Made by a program: the position numbers and the translations under genes. From SIG575 sp045643165 (GTDB lineage: Bacteria; Bacillota; Clostridia; Oscillospirales; Acutalibacteraceae), in contig JAZUKF010000115.1 of assembly GCA_045643165.1 (NCBI GenBank), positions 1 to 37,415 of the forward strand: a stretch of DNA of 37,415 bases, given 5' to 3'. Positions 15,707 to 23,895 of the stretch are shown piece by piece. The notes under the pieces were generated by a model. The model ran no database searches, had not been told where the DNA came from, and saw only the letters and a list, made by a program, of their open reading frames with translations. Every line of letters begins with the position of its first letter. Position 1 is the stretch's first letter.

Positions 15707-16153
15707 TTATGCGTCCTTTTCGTCAGAAGAATTTTTCTTATCCTTACCTGCTCTTTTCTTGGCTTCTTCCACTCTTGCTTTTTTAGCCTCTTCCTGAGCT
15801 TTCTTAGCAGCTTCTCTTTCAGCCTGAAGTTTTTCATTAGCCGTATTATTTGTCTGAATAGCCCAACGCATTATTCTCATCTTAACACGGTCTGCACCTG
15901 TTTCAATGATAATGGAATCTTCTTTTACGGTTACGATTCTTCCCATAATTCCGCCGATAGTAGTAATTTCATCGCCGATCTGAATGTTATCACGAAGAGC
16001 CTGCTCTTCCTTTTGTTTTTTCTTCTGAGGTCTGATCATTGCGAAATACATTACAGCAAACATTACAACAAGAAGAATAATAGTTGTAAGCTGACTTTTC
16101 TGCTGGTTCTGATCGGCACCTGCTACAAGAGCCATTAAAAAATTAAGTGACAT
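15707..16153 (-). CDS. yajC: Sec translocase accessory subunit YajC
   Basis: 148 residues from the ATG at 16153, set by AAGGA about 8 bases upstream; a longer in-frame ORF to 16240 has no site. One transmembrane helix (LTTIILLVVMFAVMYFAMI) is followed by the family signature RPQKKKQKEEQ and a small beta domain (IQIGDEITTIGGIMGRIVTVKEDSIIIETG). YajC associates with the SecDF-YajC complex that assists protein export. The C-terminal tail of about 45 residues is highly charged and probably a coiled coil (AEREAAKKAQEEAKKAR). It is followed by the hairpin and the TIGR04086 gene. Confidence 0.94.
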   Translation of the reverse strand: MSLNFLMALVAGADQNQQKSQLTTIILLVVMFAVMYFAMIRPQKKKQKEEQALRDNIQIGDEITTIGGIMGRIVTVKEDSIIIETGADRVKMRIMRWAIQTNNTANEKLQAEREAAKKAQEEAKKARVEEAKKRAGKDKKNSSDEKDA

Positions 16154-16284
16154 TTTAAAATTCCTTTCCTTAATAAGTATATGCTTTATTATAACTAAAA
16201 ACGGAAATATATGCAAGTCTTTTTTAAAACAAAAAAACAAATTTACAATTTATATATATTTTATCAGGTTATAAACAAAAAATA

Positions 16285-16313
16285 TTGAATATATTTCAGT
16301 TTTGTATTATAAT
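16285..16313 (+). promoter_or_regulatory. Promoter of the phosphoesterase gene
   Basis: TTGAAT (16285-16290), a 17-base spacer, and TATAAT (16308-16313), 25 bases before the GTG start. Confidence 0.75.
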
Positions 16314-16337
16314 ATTCTCATTAAAGGAGGTTTTCAC

Positions 16338-17261
16338 GTGAAAGAATGTCCGAAGAAATGCAAATCACAATCATTAAATCACAAATTGATAAATTGTTTC
16401 AGCCGAAATTTGAATAAATTCATCATATCTCAAAATAAAACATTTGATTTAACGGGATATAAATATACAAGTAATAAATTTCCGGAGGAATTTGACAAAT
16501 TCAGGATAATTCATCTTTCCGATATTCATAACAGACTGCAAGGTTACCTTGCGGATGATGTAATAAAAATCATTACAAGAAACCGTCCCGATATTATTAT
16601 CATTACGGGAGACTACTATGATGCTCATGAAATGATTTATGACAACAGTTTTGCTCTTATGAAACGACTTACGGACATTTGTCCCGTTTACTATGTATCC
16701 GGAAATCATGAGGAACTGACTCCCGACATACGTGATGAATTTTTCGAGGGAGTCAAAAAAAGCGGTGTCAGATTTTTAAACAACGAAACCGAAACTATTA
16801 CAAGAAACGGAAAAAGTATTTCCTTAATAGGTGTGCGTGATTATATGAGCTACGCCGAAAGCCGTGAAGTAATCGACCGTGCGTTTGAAAAACTTCTGGA
16901 TTTTCCGGATGAAGAAAAAATGCTGAACGGTTTTACGGATATGCTCGGCAAATTGACATCGGAAGCGGAATGTGATTTTAAAATACTTTTATCTCACCGT
17001 CCCGAACTTTTTGAAGAATATGTAAACGAAAATATAAATCTTGTCTTTTCCGGTCATGCCCACGGAGGACAGTTCCGCATACCCTTTATCGGCGGTTTAT
17101 TCGCTCCCAATCAGGGAACATTCCCGAAATATGCAGAGGGCTGTCATGAAAAAAATAATACCGTTCTGATAATCAGCCGAGGTATAGGAAACAGCAGTTT
17201 TCCGCTGAGATTAAATAATCATCCCGAAATAATCGTTACCGAATTTGAATATAAAAATTAA
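16338..17261 (+). CDS. Calcineurin-like metallophosphoesterase (YkuE/YaeI type)
   Basis: 307 residues from a GTG at 16338, fixed by the perfect AAAGGAGG (16323-16330); the in-frame TTG at 16302 lies inside the promoter and is rejected. The two-metal phosphoesterase motifs appear in order: SDIHNR, TGDYYD, SGNHEE, LSHRPE and SGHAHGGQ, followed by FAPNQGTFPKYAEG. This arrangement matches the YkuE/YaeI group of membrane-associated phosphoesterases. There is no clear N-terminal transmembrane helix here (a basic segment KECPKKCKS instead), so it may be cytoplasmic. The substrate is unknown. The gene ends at a strong hairpin (17271-17308). Confidence 0.88.
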   Translation: MKECPKKCKSQSLNHKLINCFSRNLNKFIISQNKTFDLTGYKYTSNKFPEEFDKFRIIHLSDIHNRLQGYLADDVIKIITRNRPDIIIITGDYYDAHEMIYDNSFALMKRLTDICPVYYVSGNHEELTPDIRDEFFEGVKKSGVRFLNNETETITRNGKSISLIGVRDYMSYAESREVIDRAFEKLLDFPDEEKMLNGFTDMLGKLTSEAECDFKILLSHRPELFEEYVNENINLVFSGHAHGGQFRIPFIGGLFAPNQGTFPKYAEGCHEKNNTVLIISRGIGNSSFPLRLNNHPEIIVTEFEYKN

Positions 17262-17270
17262 AGTATATTT

Positions 17271-17308
17271 CACCCTGTTCATAAATAAAATGAATAGGGT
17301 GATTTTTT
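17271..17308 (+). terminator. Terminator directly abutting the next start codon
   Basis: CACCCTGTTCAT (17271-17282) pairs with ATGAATAGGGTG (17290-17301; one G-U pair), followed by ATTTTTT (17302-17308) and then the ATG of the lipoprotein gene. AGGGTG in the 3' arm is the only Shine-Dalgarno candidate, 7 bases from that ATG, the same geometry as at 15639-15676. Confidence 0.85.
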
Positions 17309-17821
17309 ATGAAATATATTAAATTATTTATCGTAATAATTCTTATTACTTTTCTTCCCTCATGTTCTCAAAACGAAATCACAAACATCTATACTTTTTC
17401 TTCACGTTTTAATTCATACAGTAAAAATTATCAAATTGATAAAAAATCTTTATGTGCGGAACATTCTGAAAGCACTTATATTTTCCCGTTATGCTTCGAG
17501 GATAAAATCCTTCTCACCGTCAGAACAAATGATAATTCGCTTACAATAAAAGAATGTTCGGTAACATATTTAAAGAATAAAAACAGTAAAAATGATTATG
17601 AAGATCTAAAAGAGATAATTCTCTGTACAGTAAGAGCCATCCGGAAAACAGATGAAAAAACAGCAGAAAACATTTTAAACAAATCAGGTATAACCGACAA
17701 AAAAATCCTTGAAAAAGATAGCAAAATATCTTTCACCAAGGATTTTTATTCTTACGAAACCGTCGCTGACAGTATGGGTATTTACTTTTCGGTCAAAAAC
17801 ACACGTTCACAGGCGGAATGA
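17309..17821 (+). CDS. Small lipoprotein, unknown function
   Basis: 170 residues. An N-terminal hydrophobic signal (MKYIKLFIVIILITF) is followed by the lipobox LPSC with the cysteine at 19, so it is a membrane-anchored outer-face lipoprotein. The rest is an alpha/beta domain without a family I recognise (YIFPLCFEDKILLTVRTND, LKEIILCTVRAIRKTDEKTAE). Its start codon touches the terminator T-run of the preceding gene and there is no room for a promoter, so expression probably needs read-through or a start within the hairpin. The TGA stop is directly followed by the stop of convergent cysS. Confidence 0.72.
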   Translation: MKYIKLFIVIILITFLPSCSQNEITNIYTFSSRFNSYSKNYQIDKKSLCAEHSESTYIFPLCFEDKILLTVRTNDNSLTIKECSVTYLKNKNSKNDYEDLKEIILCTVRAIRKTDEKTAENILNKSGITDKKILEKDSKISFTKDFYSYETVADSMGIYFSVKNTRSQAE

Positions 17822-19222
17822 TTATTCTCTGTGCCATTTTACACCTTGAGGAGTATCCTCAAGTACGATTTTCATTTCTTTGAGTTTATCTCTGATTTCA
17901 TCTGCAAGAGCCCAGTTTTTATTCTTTCTTGCCTCGGTTCTTTTTGCAATAAGTTCTTCGATTTCATCATCAAGTTCGTTACTTTTTCTGTTATAAACAA
18001 GTCCGAGGACATCCGTTAATTCATCAAATAATTTTATTGCACCTTCGCAAAGTTTCTTTGAAGGGTTTTTATCAAGAACCGTTGTGTTAATATCTCTGAC
18101 AAGATCAAATACTGCGGCGATAGCATCTGCGGTATTAAAATCATCCTCCATGGCATTGATGAATTGCTCACGTCTTTTCGCAAACTCGGCAAGTTTTTCT
18201 TCATCCCCCTCGTTTGCCTCCGACTGTGCATTCTTTATTTCAAAATCAAGACTGTCCCGACAAGTATAAAGACGTGTCAAAGATGATTTACACTGATTGA
18301 TAATATCTATACTGTAATTTATGGGACTTCTGTACGATGAAGATATCATAAGGAAACGAATAGGCTCGTATCCGTATTCATTTGCAACATCTCTTACGGT
18401 GAAGAAATTTCCCAGAGATTTTGACATCTTAACATTATCTACATTTATATAACCGTTATGCATCCAATAATTTGCAAAAGGCTTTCCGTTACAACATTCA
18501 CTTTGTGCAATTTCATTTTCATGATGTGGGAAAATAAGATCAAGTCCGCCTGCATGAATATCAATCGTATCTCCGAGATAACGGTGAACCATTGCGGAAC
18601 ATTCAATATGCCAACCCGGTCGTCCTTTTCCCCATGGTGAATCCCAGTACGGCTCTCCCGGTTTTGCATTTTTCCAAAGTGCAAAATCCATAGGCTCCTT
18701 TTTAAGTTCACCGATATTTATTCTCGCTCCCGCTTCAAGATCCTCCAGAGGTTGATGAGAAAGTTTACCGTATTCAGAAAACTGTTTTGTACTGAAATAT
18801 ACATCTCCCTCAACAGCATAAGCATATCCCTTTTCCTCAAGAGTTTTTATTATATTTATTATTTCATCAATATTTTCCGTTGCTTTCGGATGAACCGTCG
18901 CCTCACGGACGTTAAGTCCCTTTGCATCGGTCCAGAATTCTTTTATATATTTTTCGCTCACTTCTTTATATGTAAGTTTTTCTTCATTTGCACGTTTGAT
19001 TATTTTATCGTCTATATCCGTAAAATTCTGAACAAATTTCACGTTGTAACCTCTGTATTCAAGAAATCTTCTTACGACATCAAAAACGCAGAGGGGACGT
19101 GCGTTACCGATATGAATAAAATTATATACCGTAGGTCCGCAGGCATACATTTTTACCTCGCCCTCATTTATCGGAACAAATTCATCCTTTTGCCTTGTAA
19201 GTGTGTTAAAAATTTTCATCAT
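17822..19222 (-). CDS. cysS: Cysteine--tRNA ligase
   Basis: A 466-residue class I synthetase charging tRNA-Cys. The zinc ligands C28, C208 and H233 (FPHHENEIAQ), the HIGH-type motif HIGN (37-40, in FIHIGNARP) and KMSKS (265-269) are present, and the C-terminal helical region of normal length follows. The ATG at 19222 overlaps the TGA of cysE by ATGA, so the two are translationally coupled; a second ATG follows at once (MM) and either may be used. Expression would be governed by the T-box leader in front of cysE, the standard cysES arrangement of Firmicutes. Confidence 0.96.
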   Translation of the reverse strand: MMKIFNTLTRQKDEFVPINEGEVKMYACGPTVYNFIHIGNARPLCVFDVVRRFLEYRGYNVKFVQNFTDIDDKIIKRANEEKLTYKEVSEKYIKEFWTDAKGLNVREATVHPKATENIDEIINIIKTLEEKGYAYAVEGDVYFSTKQFSEYGKLSHQPLEDLEAGARINIGELKKEPMDFALWKNAKPGEPYWDSPWGKGRPGWHIECSAMVHRYLGDTIDIHAGGLDLIFPHHENEIAQSECCNGKPFANYWMHNGYINVDNVKMSKSLGNFFTVRDVANEYGYEPIRFLMISSSYRSPINYSIDIINQCKSSLTRLYTCRDSLDFEIKNAQSEANEGDEEKLAEFAKRREQFINAMEDDFNTADAIAAVFDLVRDINTTVLDKNPSKKLCEGAIKLFDELTDVLGLVYNRKSNELDDEIEELIAKRTEARKNKNWALADEIRDKLKEMKIVLEDTPQGVKWHRE

Positions 19223-19851
19223 TTATTTTCCTTTCTCAATTCTGTTTTAAGTATGTCAATTTCATTTTCAAGCCTGCTGATTTCCTGTGCAATAGGATCG
19301 GGAATATGAATTTGATCCATATCGTCAACCCTCATTCCGTTAATCTTCACTACCCTTGCGGGAACACCCACAGCAGTGGAATTTTCGGGAATATCGTTAA
19401 GAACAACCGCACCGGAAGCAATATTCGTATTACTGCCGATTTTTAACGGTCCCAATACCTTTGCACCCGAACCGATAAGCACATGATTTCCGATCGTGGG
19501 ATGTCGTTTTCCCACATCCTTTCCCGTACCGCCTAATGTTACACCCTGATAAATTATAACATCATCACCGATTTCCGCCGTTTCCCCGATTACCACTCCC
19601 GTGCCGTGGTCAATAAAAAATCTTTTTCCGATTTTAGCCGCAGGATGGATTTCAATTCCTGTTTTTCGTACACATTTCTGAGAAACGTATCGGGCAAGGA
19701 AATAATGCTTTTTATTATATAATTTATGGGCACGTCTGTATGAATGTATAGCCTTCATTCCGGGATAAAGAAAAAGAATTTCAAAAACCGAACGTGCCGC
19801 AGGATCGTGTTTTTTAACACATTCAATATCTTCCTTCAACTGTTCAAACAT
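19219..19851 (-). CDS. cysE: Serine O-acetyltransferase
   Basis: 210 residues from the ATG at 19851, fixed by GGAGGAG (19863-19857). It makes O-acetylserine from serine and acetyl-CoA, the first step of cysteine synthesis. The N-terminal helical part (FEILFLYPGMKAIHSYRRAHKLY) is the short SAT domain of Gram-positive enzymes. The left-handed beta-helix follows: IEIHPAAKIGKRFFIDHGTGVVIGETAEIGDD, GVTLGGTGK, KRHPTIGNHVLIGSGAKVLG and GVPARVV. The C-terminal tail ends in a short coiled coil (EISRLENEIDILKTELRKE). It is the first gene of the cysE-cysS operon behind the T-box leader. Confidence 0.95.
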   Translation of the reverse strand: MFEQLKEDIECVKKHDPAARSVFEILFLYPGMKAIHSYRRAHKLYNKKHYFLARYVSQKCVRKTGIEIHPAAKIGKRFFIDHGTGVVIGETAEIGDDVIIYQGVTLGGTGKDVGKRHPTIGNHVLIGSGAKVLGPLKIGSNTNIASGAVVLNDIPENSTAVGVPARVVKINGMRVDDMDQIHIPDPIAQEISRLENEIDILKTELRKENK

Positions 19852-19871
19852 ATTTCTCTCCTCCTTTACAT

Positions 19872-19904
19872 AAAAAATCCCCCGTTGCCCACAAGCAACG
19901 GAGG
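19872..19904 (-). terminator. T-box regulatory terminator
   Basis: CCTCCGTTGC (19904-19895) pairs with GCAACGGGGG (19888-19879), with a purine-pyrimidine imperfection at the base, and is followed by ATTTTTT (19878-19872). Part of the T-box switch upstream of cysE. Confidence 0.85.
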
Positions 19905-20115
19905 CGAAATTTCGCGGTTCCACTCCGATTTATAACTCAACTCCGTCAATGACGAAAAGGCTGTTAACGGTGCCTGCCGCAGAACGATACTGTTATTTCC
20001 CGTTCCGTGCTGACGGGTGCATTTCTCCGCACTTACATAAGACATTTCACAGCAAAACAATGTCCTCTCTTTTATGCAGTCAGCGGTTACTTCTCCCGAT
20101 AAACGCATTTAAATT
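19872..20115 (-). promoter_or_regulatory. T-box leader, candidate cysteine specifier (UGC)
   Basis: Reading the minus strand: Stem I is closed by GCTGAC/GTCAGC and TGCAT/ATGCA with an upper helix around GGACATT/AATGTC whose loop holds GCTG. The 3' side of the internal loop has AAGTGCGGAG, giving UGC (20031-20029) as candidate specifier. The T-box hallmark AGTGGAACCGCG is at 19924-19913. The terminator stem CCTCCGTTGC/GCAACGGGGGA with T6 follows (19904-19872). Known mechanism: uncharged tRNA-Cys pairs with specifier and T-box and favours the antiterminator. The helix assignment is by eye. Confidence 0.9.
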
Positions 20116-20121
20116 ATCATT

Positions 20122-20149
20122 ACTATAATATATTACCACACTTTTTCAA
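20122..20149 (-). promoter_or_regulatory. Promoter of the cysES leader
   Basis: Minus-strand TTGAAA (20149-20144), a 16-base spacer, and TATAGT (20127-20122), placing the start of transcription near 20115, just before the T-box Stem I. Confidence 0.6.
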
Positions 20150-20161
20150 AAATTACACTAC

Positions 20162-20728
20162 TTATTTTGAAAAATCTATTATTTCTTTACTTTTTATTAT
20201 ATAAATTATCCCGGATACAACAGCCATAACCGCAGTTATCCAAAACAACACATTTGAAACAGCGGAAAAAATATTATCATCAATTATTTTTTTATAAATA
20301 TTTATTTCGGAAAAAAGCAAAATTCCGGAAGAAAAAACCATCTGCATAGCCGTTTTTATTTTCCCGAAAATATTAGCCGGAATAACTTTATTTTGCAAGG
20401 ATGATGCCATACGTAATCCCGTTACGGCAAATTCCCTTGTTAATATTACCATGATAACCCACACACTGCATAAACCGAATTTTAAAAATCCCAGCAATGC
20501 GGCTGTGGTCAACATTTTATCTGCAATGGGGTCCATTATTTTTCCGATTTCCGTTATCTGATTATTTTTCCTCGCAAGTCTTCCGTCAATAAAATCCGTA
20601 ATACTTGCTGTCAAAAAAACAAGAAATGCCAAAAGAAAATGATGAGGTATTCTTTCATATAACAAAAACACAAGAAAAATCGGTGTTATTACAATTCTGA
20701 AAACTGTTAATTTATTCGGTGTATTCAT
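20162..20728 (-). CDS. pgsA: CDP-diacylglycerol--glycerol-3-phosphate 3-phosphatidyltransferase
   Basis: A 188-residue integral membrane enzyme making phosphatidylglycerol phosphate, the committed step for phosphatidylglycerol and cardiolipin. The CDP-alcohol phosphatidyltransferase signature D-x2-DG-x2-AR-x8-G-x3-D-x3-D is seen in DFIDGRLARKNNQITEIG and KIMDPIADK. About five hydrophobic segments follow. It starts with N-terminal MNTPNKLTVFRIVITPIFL, the usual PgsA beginning. Its ATG directly follows the rimO stop with no gap; AAAGGA inside the end of rimO serves as ribosome-binding site. recA-recX-rimO-pgsA grouping is common in Firmicutes. Confidence 0.92.
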   Translation of the reverse strand: MNTPNKLTVFRIVITPIFLVFLLYERIPHHFLLAFLVFLTASITDFIDGRLARKNNQITEIGKIMDPIADKMLTTAALLGFLKFGLCSVWVIMVILTREFAVTGLRMASSLQNKVIPANIFGKIKTAMQMVFSSGILLFSEINIYKKIIDDNIFSAVSNVLFWITAVMAVVSGIIYIIKSKEIIDFSK

Positions 20729-22060
20729 TTATTCCTTTTCTCTGCCGATAAGGTCATAATCTTTATTATCAATGATAAGAACATTGACAAATTCTCCCTC
20801 CTCATATCCGTTTTCGGAGGTGAAATAAATCACGGGATCAATATCAGGTGCATCCATATATGAACGTCCGTAATAACAGTCAGAGTATCCGTCATAGCCT
20901 TCCACCATAACTTCCAACTCTCTGCCCAGCATCATATCGGCTTTTTCCTCTGTAATGCGGTATTGCTCATCCATAATATTTTCACCGCGGTTTATTTTTG
21001 TTTGTTCATCCACCTGATTTTCAAAATCATAAGCAGGAGTACCCTCCTGGGGTGAATATGTAAAACAACCCATACGGTCAAATTTCATGTCTTTTACAAA
21101 ATTCGCAAGAGTAATAAATTCTTCCTCTCCCTCACCGGGAAAGCCTGTGATGAATGTTGTTCTTATCACAACATCCGGCATATATTTTCGTATTTTCTCT
21201 ATCAGGCAACGAAGGGATTTATCATCGCCGGAACGGTTCATGGCTTTTAATATTTTACCGTCTGCATGTTGTAAAGGCAGGTCAATATAATTTACAATTT
21301 TCTCCTGTCTTGCCATGGTTTCCAATAGTTCATCCGTAATTCTGTCGGGATAACAGTATAAAAGTCTTATCCATTTTAAATTTTCAATCTCACAAAGTTT
21401 ATTAAGCAGTTCGCTCAATTTAAGTTCATTATATAAATCCTCGCCGTACCTTGTTGTATCCTGTGCAATTACAATAAGTTCTTTCACACCGGATTCAACA
21501 AGTTTTTCAGCCTCCTCAATTATTTTCTCCATAGGACGGCTGCGAAATTCACCTCTGATATTCGGTATTGCACAATAGGTACAACGGTTTGAGCAACCGT
21601 CTGCAATTCTCAAATATGCCCAATGTTGGGGAGAAAGAAGATTTCTCGGTAAATCCATAGGCAAATCATTTTTCGGCGGATATGTTGAAATTTTATTGCC
21701 TTTAATAACTTTACGGCAAATTTCTGCGATAGATGCGTTTGCTCCTATTCCCACAACGGCATCCACTTCGGGAATTTCCCTCAATATATCATCACGGTGA
21801 AGTTCCGCAAGACAACCCGTAACAACAACAGCACCCACATTGCCGTCCTTTTTCATTTCAACAACATTTAAAATATTTTCTATTGCCTCTTTTTTGGCAT
21901 CATCAATAAATCCGCAAGTATTGATAATCACAACGTCAACATTATCATAATCATCAACAATTAGAAATCCGTCATCCTCAAGAGATGCCAATATCATTTC
22001 CGCATCCACTTGATTTTTCGGACAACCCAGTGAAATTAAACCTGCGGTAAGACTGCTCAT
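20729..22060 (-). CDS. rimO: Ribosomal protein S12 methylthiotransferase
   Basis: A 443-residue radical-SAM enzyme that adds a methylthio group to the conserved aspartate of ribosomal protein S12. The N-terminal UPF0004 domain carries the second-cluster cysteines C13 (SLGCPKNQVDAE), C49 (INTCGF) and C83 (GCLAE). The radical-SAM triad is C156, C160 and C163 in CSNRCTYC. The last 65 residues form a TRAM domain. The signature SLGCPKNQVD separates RimO from the related MiaB. It lies 18 bases after recX and abuts pgsA. Confidence 0.94.
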   Translation of the reverse strand: MSSLTAGLISLGCPKNQVDAEMILASLEDDGFLIVDDYDNVDVVIINTCGFIDDAKKEAIENILNVVEMKKDGNVGAVVVTGCLAELHRDDILREIPEVDAVVGIGANASIAEICRKVIKGNKISTYPPKNDLPMDLPRNLLSPQHWAYLRIADGCSNRCTYCAIPNIRGEFRSRPMEKIIEEAEKLVESGVKELIVIAQDTTRYGEDLYNELKLSELLNKLCEIENLKWIRLLYCYPDRITDELLETMARQEKIVNYIDLPLQHADGKILKAMNRSGDDKSLRCLIEKIRKYMPDVVIRTTFITGFPGEGEEEFITLANFVKDMKFDRMGCFTYSPQEGTPAYDFENQVDEQTKINRGENIMDEQYRITEEKADMMLGRELEVMVEGYDGYSDCYYGRSYMDAPDIDPVIYFTSENGYEEGEFVNVLIIDNKDYDLIGREKE

Positions 22061-22078
22061 ATCATCAATTCCTTATCA

Positions 22079-22696
22079 CTAAAAATCATAATTATCTTCT
22101 TCAAATTCACCGATGGCATTACGGATATCGCTATATGAATATCCCAATCTCTGTAAAGCGGCAACAACTCTGCGTCTGCCCTTTTCATCGGAAAGCTGAC
22201 CTGAATATTTTTTATTTATCAAATCAATTATACTTTCTTTTGCATCAATGTCAAGGGATGAAATCACATTTTCAATAATATCTCCGCTTATCCCTTTAAG
22301 ACGTAATTCCTGCTTAATTCTTGATACGCCGTATTTTTTTCTGTTAAGCAGTTCATCGGCATAAATTTCCGCATATCTTTCATCGTCAATAAGACCGAGT
22401 TCAACCGTCCTATTGACGGCAAACTCGGCTGCATCTTCTGAATATTTGCGTTTTAATTTTCTTTTAAGTTCACATTGTGACTGTATTCTCATGGAAATCA
22501 AATCAAGGGCTGAATTAAAAGCACGTCTTGATTCAATTTCCTCCTTCAGCAAATCCACGTCTTCCGAGTCAATATCTTTAATGTCAAACCACTTGCTTGT
22601 GTACCAGTATTCACTGTCCACCGTCAACGCATATTCGCCGTCAAGAGAAATATGGATTTTATTCCCTTTTCCCCTTTTTGCTTCAAGTTTCATCAA
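22079..22696 (-). CDS. recX: Regulatory protein RecX
   Basis: A 205-residue three-helix-repeat protein that modulates RecA filaments. Characteristic segments are ALDLISMRIQSQCELKRKL, VELGLIDDERYAEIYADELL, YGVSRIKQELRLKGIS and VAALQRLGYSYSDIRNAI. The ATG overlaps the recA stop (ATGA), so it is coupled to recA and shares its SOS control. It ends in TAG, immediately followed in frame by TGA and TAA. Confidence 0.92.
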   Translation of the reverse strand: MMKLEAKRGKGNKIHISLDGEYALTVDSEYWYTSKWFDIKDIDSEDVDLLKEEIESRRAFNSALDLISMRIQSQCELKRKLKRKYSEDAAEFAVNRTVELGLIDDERYAEIYADELLNRKKYGVSRIKQELRLKGISGDIIENVISSLDIDAKESIIDLINKKYSGQLSDEKGRRRVVAALQRLGYSYSDIRNAIGEFEEDNYDF

Positions 22697-23790
22697 TCGT
22701 CATCCTCAACGGCAATATCAAGTTTCGCTTTTGCGGAGGCTTTCGTTGTCTTGCGAGGTTCCGGATCGGCAGAGGATTTAGCGGATGAAAAATCGGCTTC
22801 ATCATCATTATCCTTTGATAACGCCTTGATTTTCTCCTCAACCTCCTTCATAATTCCGGGATTTTGAGAAAGATATTCCTTTGTATTATCACGTCCCTGA
22901 CCGAGTTTTTCGCCTTCATAAGAGAACCATGCACCGCTTTTGTTTATAATATTAAGTTTAACGGCATAATCAAGAATTTCACCGATTTTAGAAATTCCTT
23001 TACCGTACATAATATCAAATTCCGCATCCTTAAAGGGAGGTGCAACCTTATTTTTTACGATTTTAGCCCTGGTCCTTGTACCGATAATATCACTGCCGGA
23101 TTTAAGTTGTTCAACTTTTCTGACATCAATACGAATGGATGCATAGAATTTTAAAGCACGTCCGCCGGTGGTTACCTCCGGATTGCCGTAAACCACGCCG
23201 ACTTTTTCACGAAGCTGATTGATAAAAATAATAACTGTATTTGATTTTGCAACGGCAGGTGCAAGTTTTCTCAACGCCTGAGACATAAGTCTTGCATGAA
23301 GACCTACATGAGAATCTCCCATATCACCGTCAATTTCCGCACGAGGTACGAGAGCCGCAACGGAGTCAATAACCACAACGTCAACCGCTCCGGAACGTAC
23401 AAGTGCCTCTGTAATTTCGAGAGCCTGTTCACCGTTATCCGGCTGGGAAACAAGCAAAGAATCAACGTCAACACCTAAATTCCTTGCATAAACAGGATCA
23501 AGAGCGTGTTCCGCATCCACGAAAGCCGCTTCACCGCCTGCCTTCTGAGCTTCTGCCACAACATGAAGAGCAAGGGTGGTTTTACCGGAAGATTCGGGAC
23601 CGTAAATTTCAATTATTCTTCCCTTTGGCAATCCGCCGATTCCCGTAGCCATATCAAGTCCGAAGGATCCGGTTGAAATAGCCTCGATATTAAGACTTGA
23701 ATTCTGACCGAGTCGCATTATTGCGCCTTTACCGTACTGCTTTTCGATTTGAAGAATTGCCGTTTCAAGAGCTTTTTCTTTATCTGCCAT
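22693..23790 (-). CDS. recA: Recombinase RecA
   Basis: A 365-residue ATP-dependent strand-exchange protein that also promotes LexA self-cleavage. Walker A GPESSGKTT is at 64-72; Walker B VVVIDSVAAL, the loop L1 region DGDMGDSHVG and the signature VIFINQLREKVGVVYGNPE followed by TTGGRALKFYAS are all present. The C-terminal tail is long, low-complexity and acidic at its very end (IAVEDDD). GGAGG precedes the ATG. A LexA-type box and a strong promoter lie directly upstream; recX overlaps downstream. Confidence 0.97.
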   Translation of the reverse strand: MADKEKALETAILQIEKQYGKGAIMRLGQNSSLNIEAISTGSFGLDMATGIGGLPKGRIIEIYGPESSGKTTLALHVVAEAQKAGGEAAFVDAEHALDPVYARNLGVDVDSLLVSQPDNGEQALEITEALVRSGAVDVVVIDSVAALVPRAEIDGDMGDSHVGLHARLMSQALRKLAPAVAKSNTVIIFINQLREKVGVVYGNPEVTTGGRALKFYASIRIDVRKVEQLKSGSDIIGTRTRAKIVKNKVAPPFKDAEFDIMYGKGISKIGEILDYAVKLNIINKSGAWFSYEGEKLGQGRDNTKEYLSQNPGIMKEVEEKIKALSKDNDDEADFSSAKSSADPEPRKTTKASAKAKLDIAVEDDD

Positions 23791-23812
23791 TGATATTACC
23801 TCCGATAAATAG

Positions 23813-23826
23813 TGTACAAATGTTCG
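23813..23826 (-). promoter_or_regulatory. LexA (SOS) box upstream of recA
   Basis: Minus-strand CGAACATTTGTACA matches the Gram-positive LexA/DinR consensus CGAACRNRYGTTCG in the core GAAC-N4-G(T)TC with one change (GTAC for GTTC). It sits about 9 bases downstream of the -10, where a bound repressor would block transcription. Confidence 0.75.
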
Positions 23827-23834
23827 ATGAGATA

Positions 23835-23863
23835 ATTATATAATATTTTAAAACAAAAATCAA
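23835..23863 (-). promoter_or_regulatory. recA promoter
   Basis: Minus-strand TTGATT (23863-23858), a 17-base spacer, and a perfect TATAAT (23840-23835), followed by the SOS box. Confidence 0.75.
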
Positions 23864-23895
23864 CATATTTTATAAAATTTCTCATAATTTTAACA

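Noticed and set aside
18752..19309. 185-codon open frame on the plus strand
   Set aside because: It is antisense to cysS and the start of cysE, both certain, and has no ribosome-binding site or family features.
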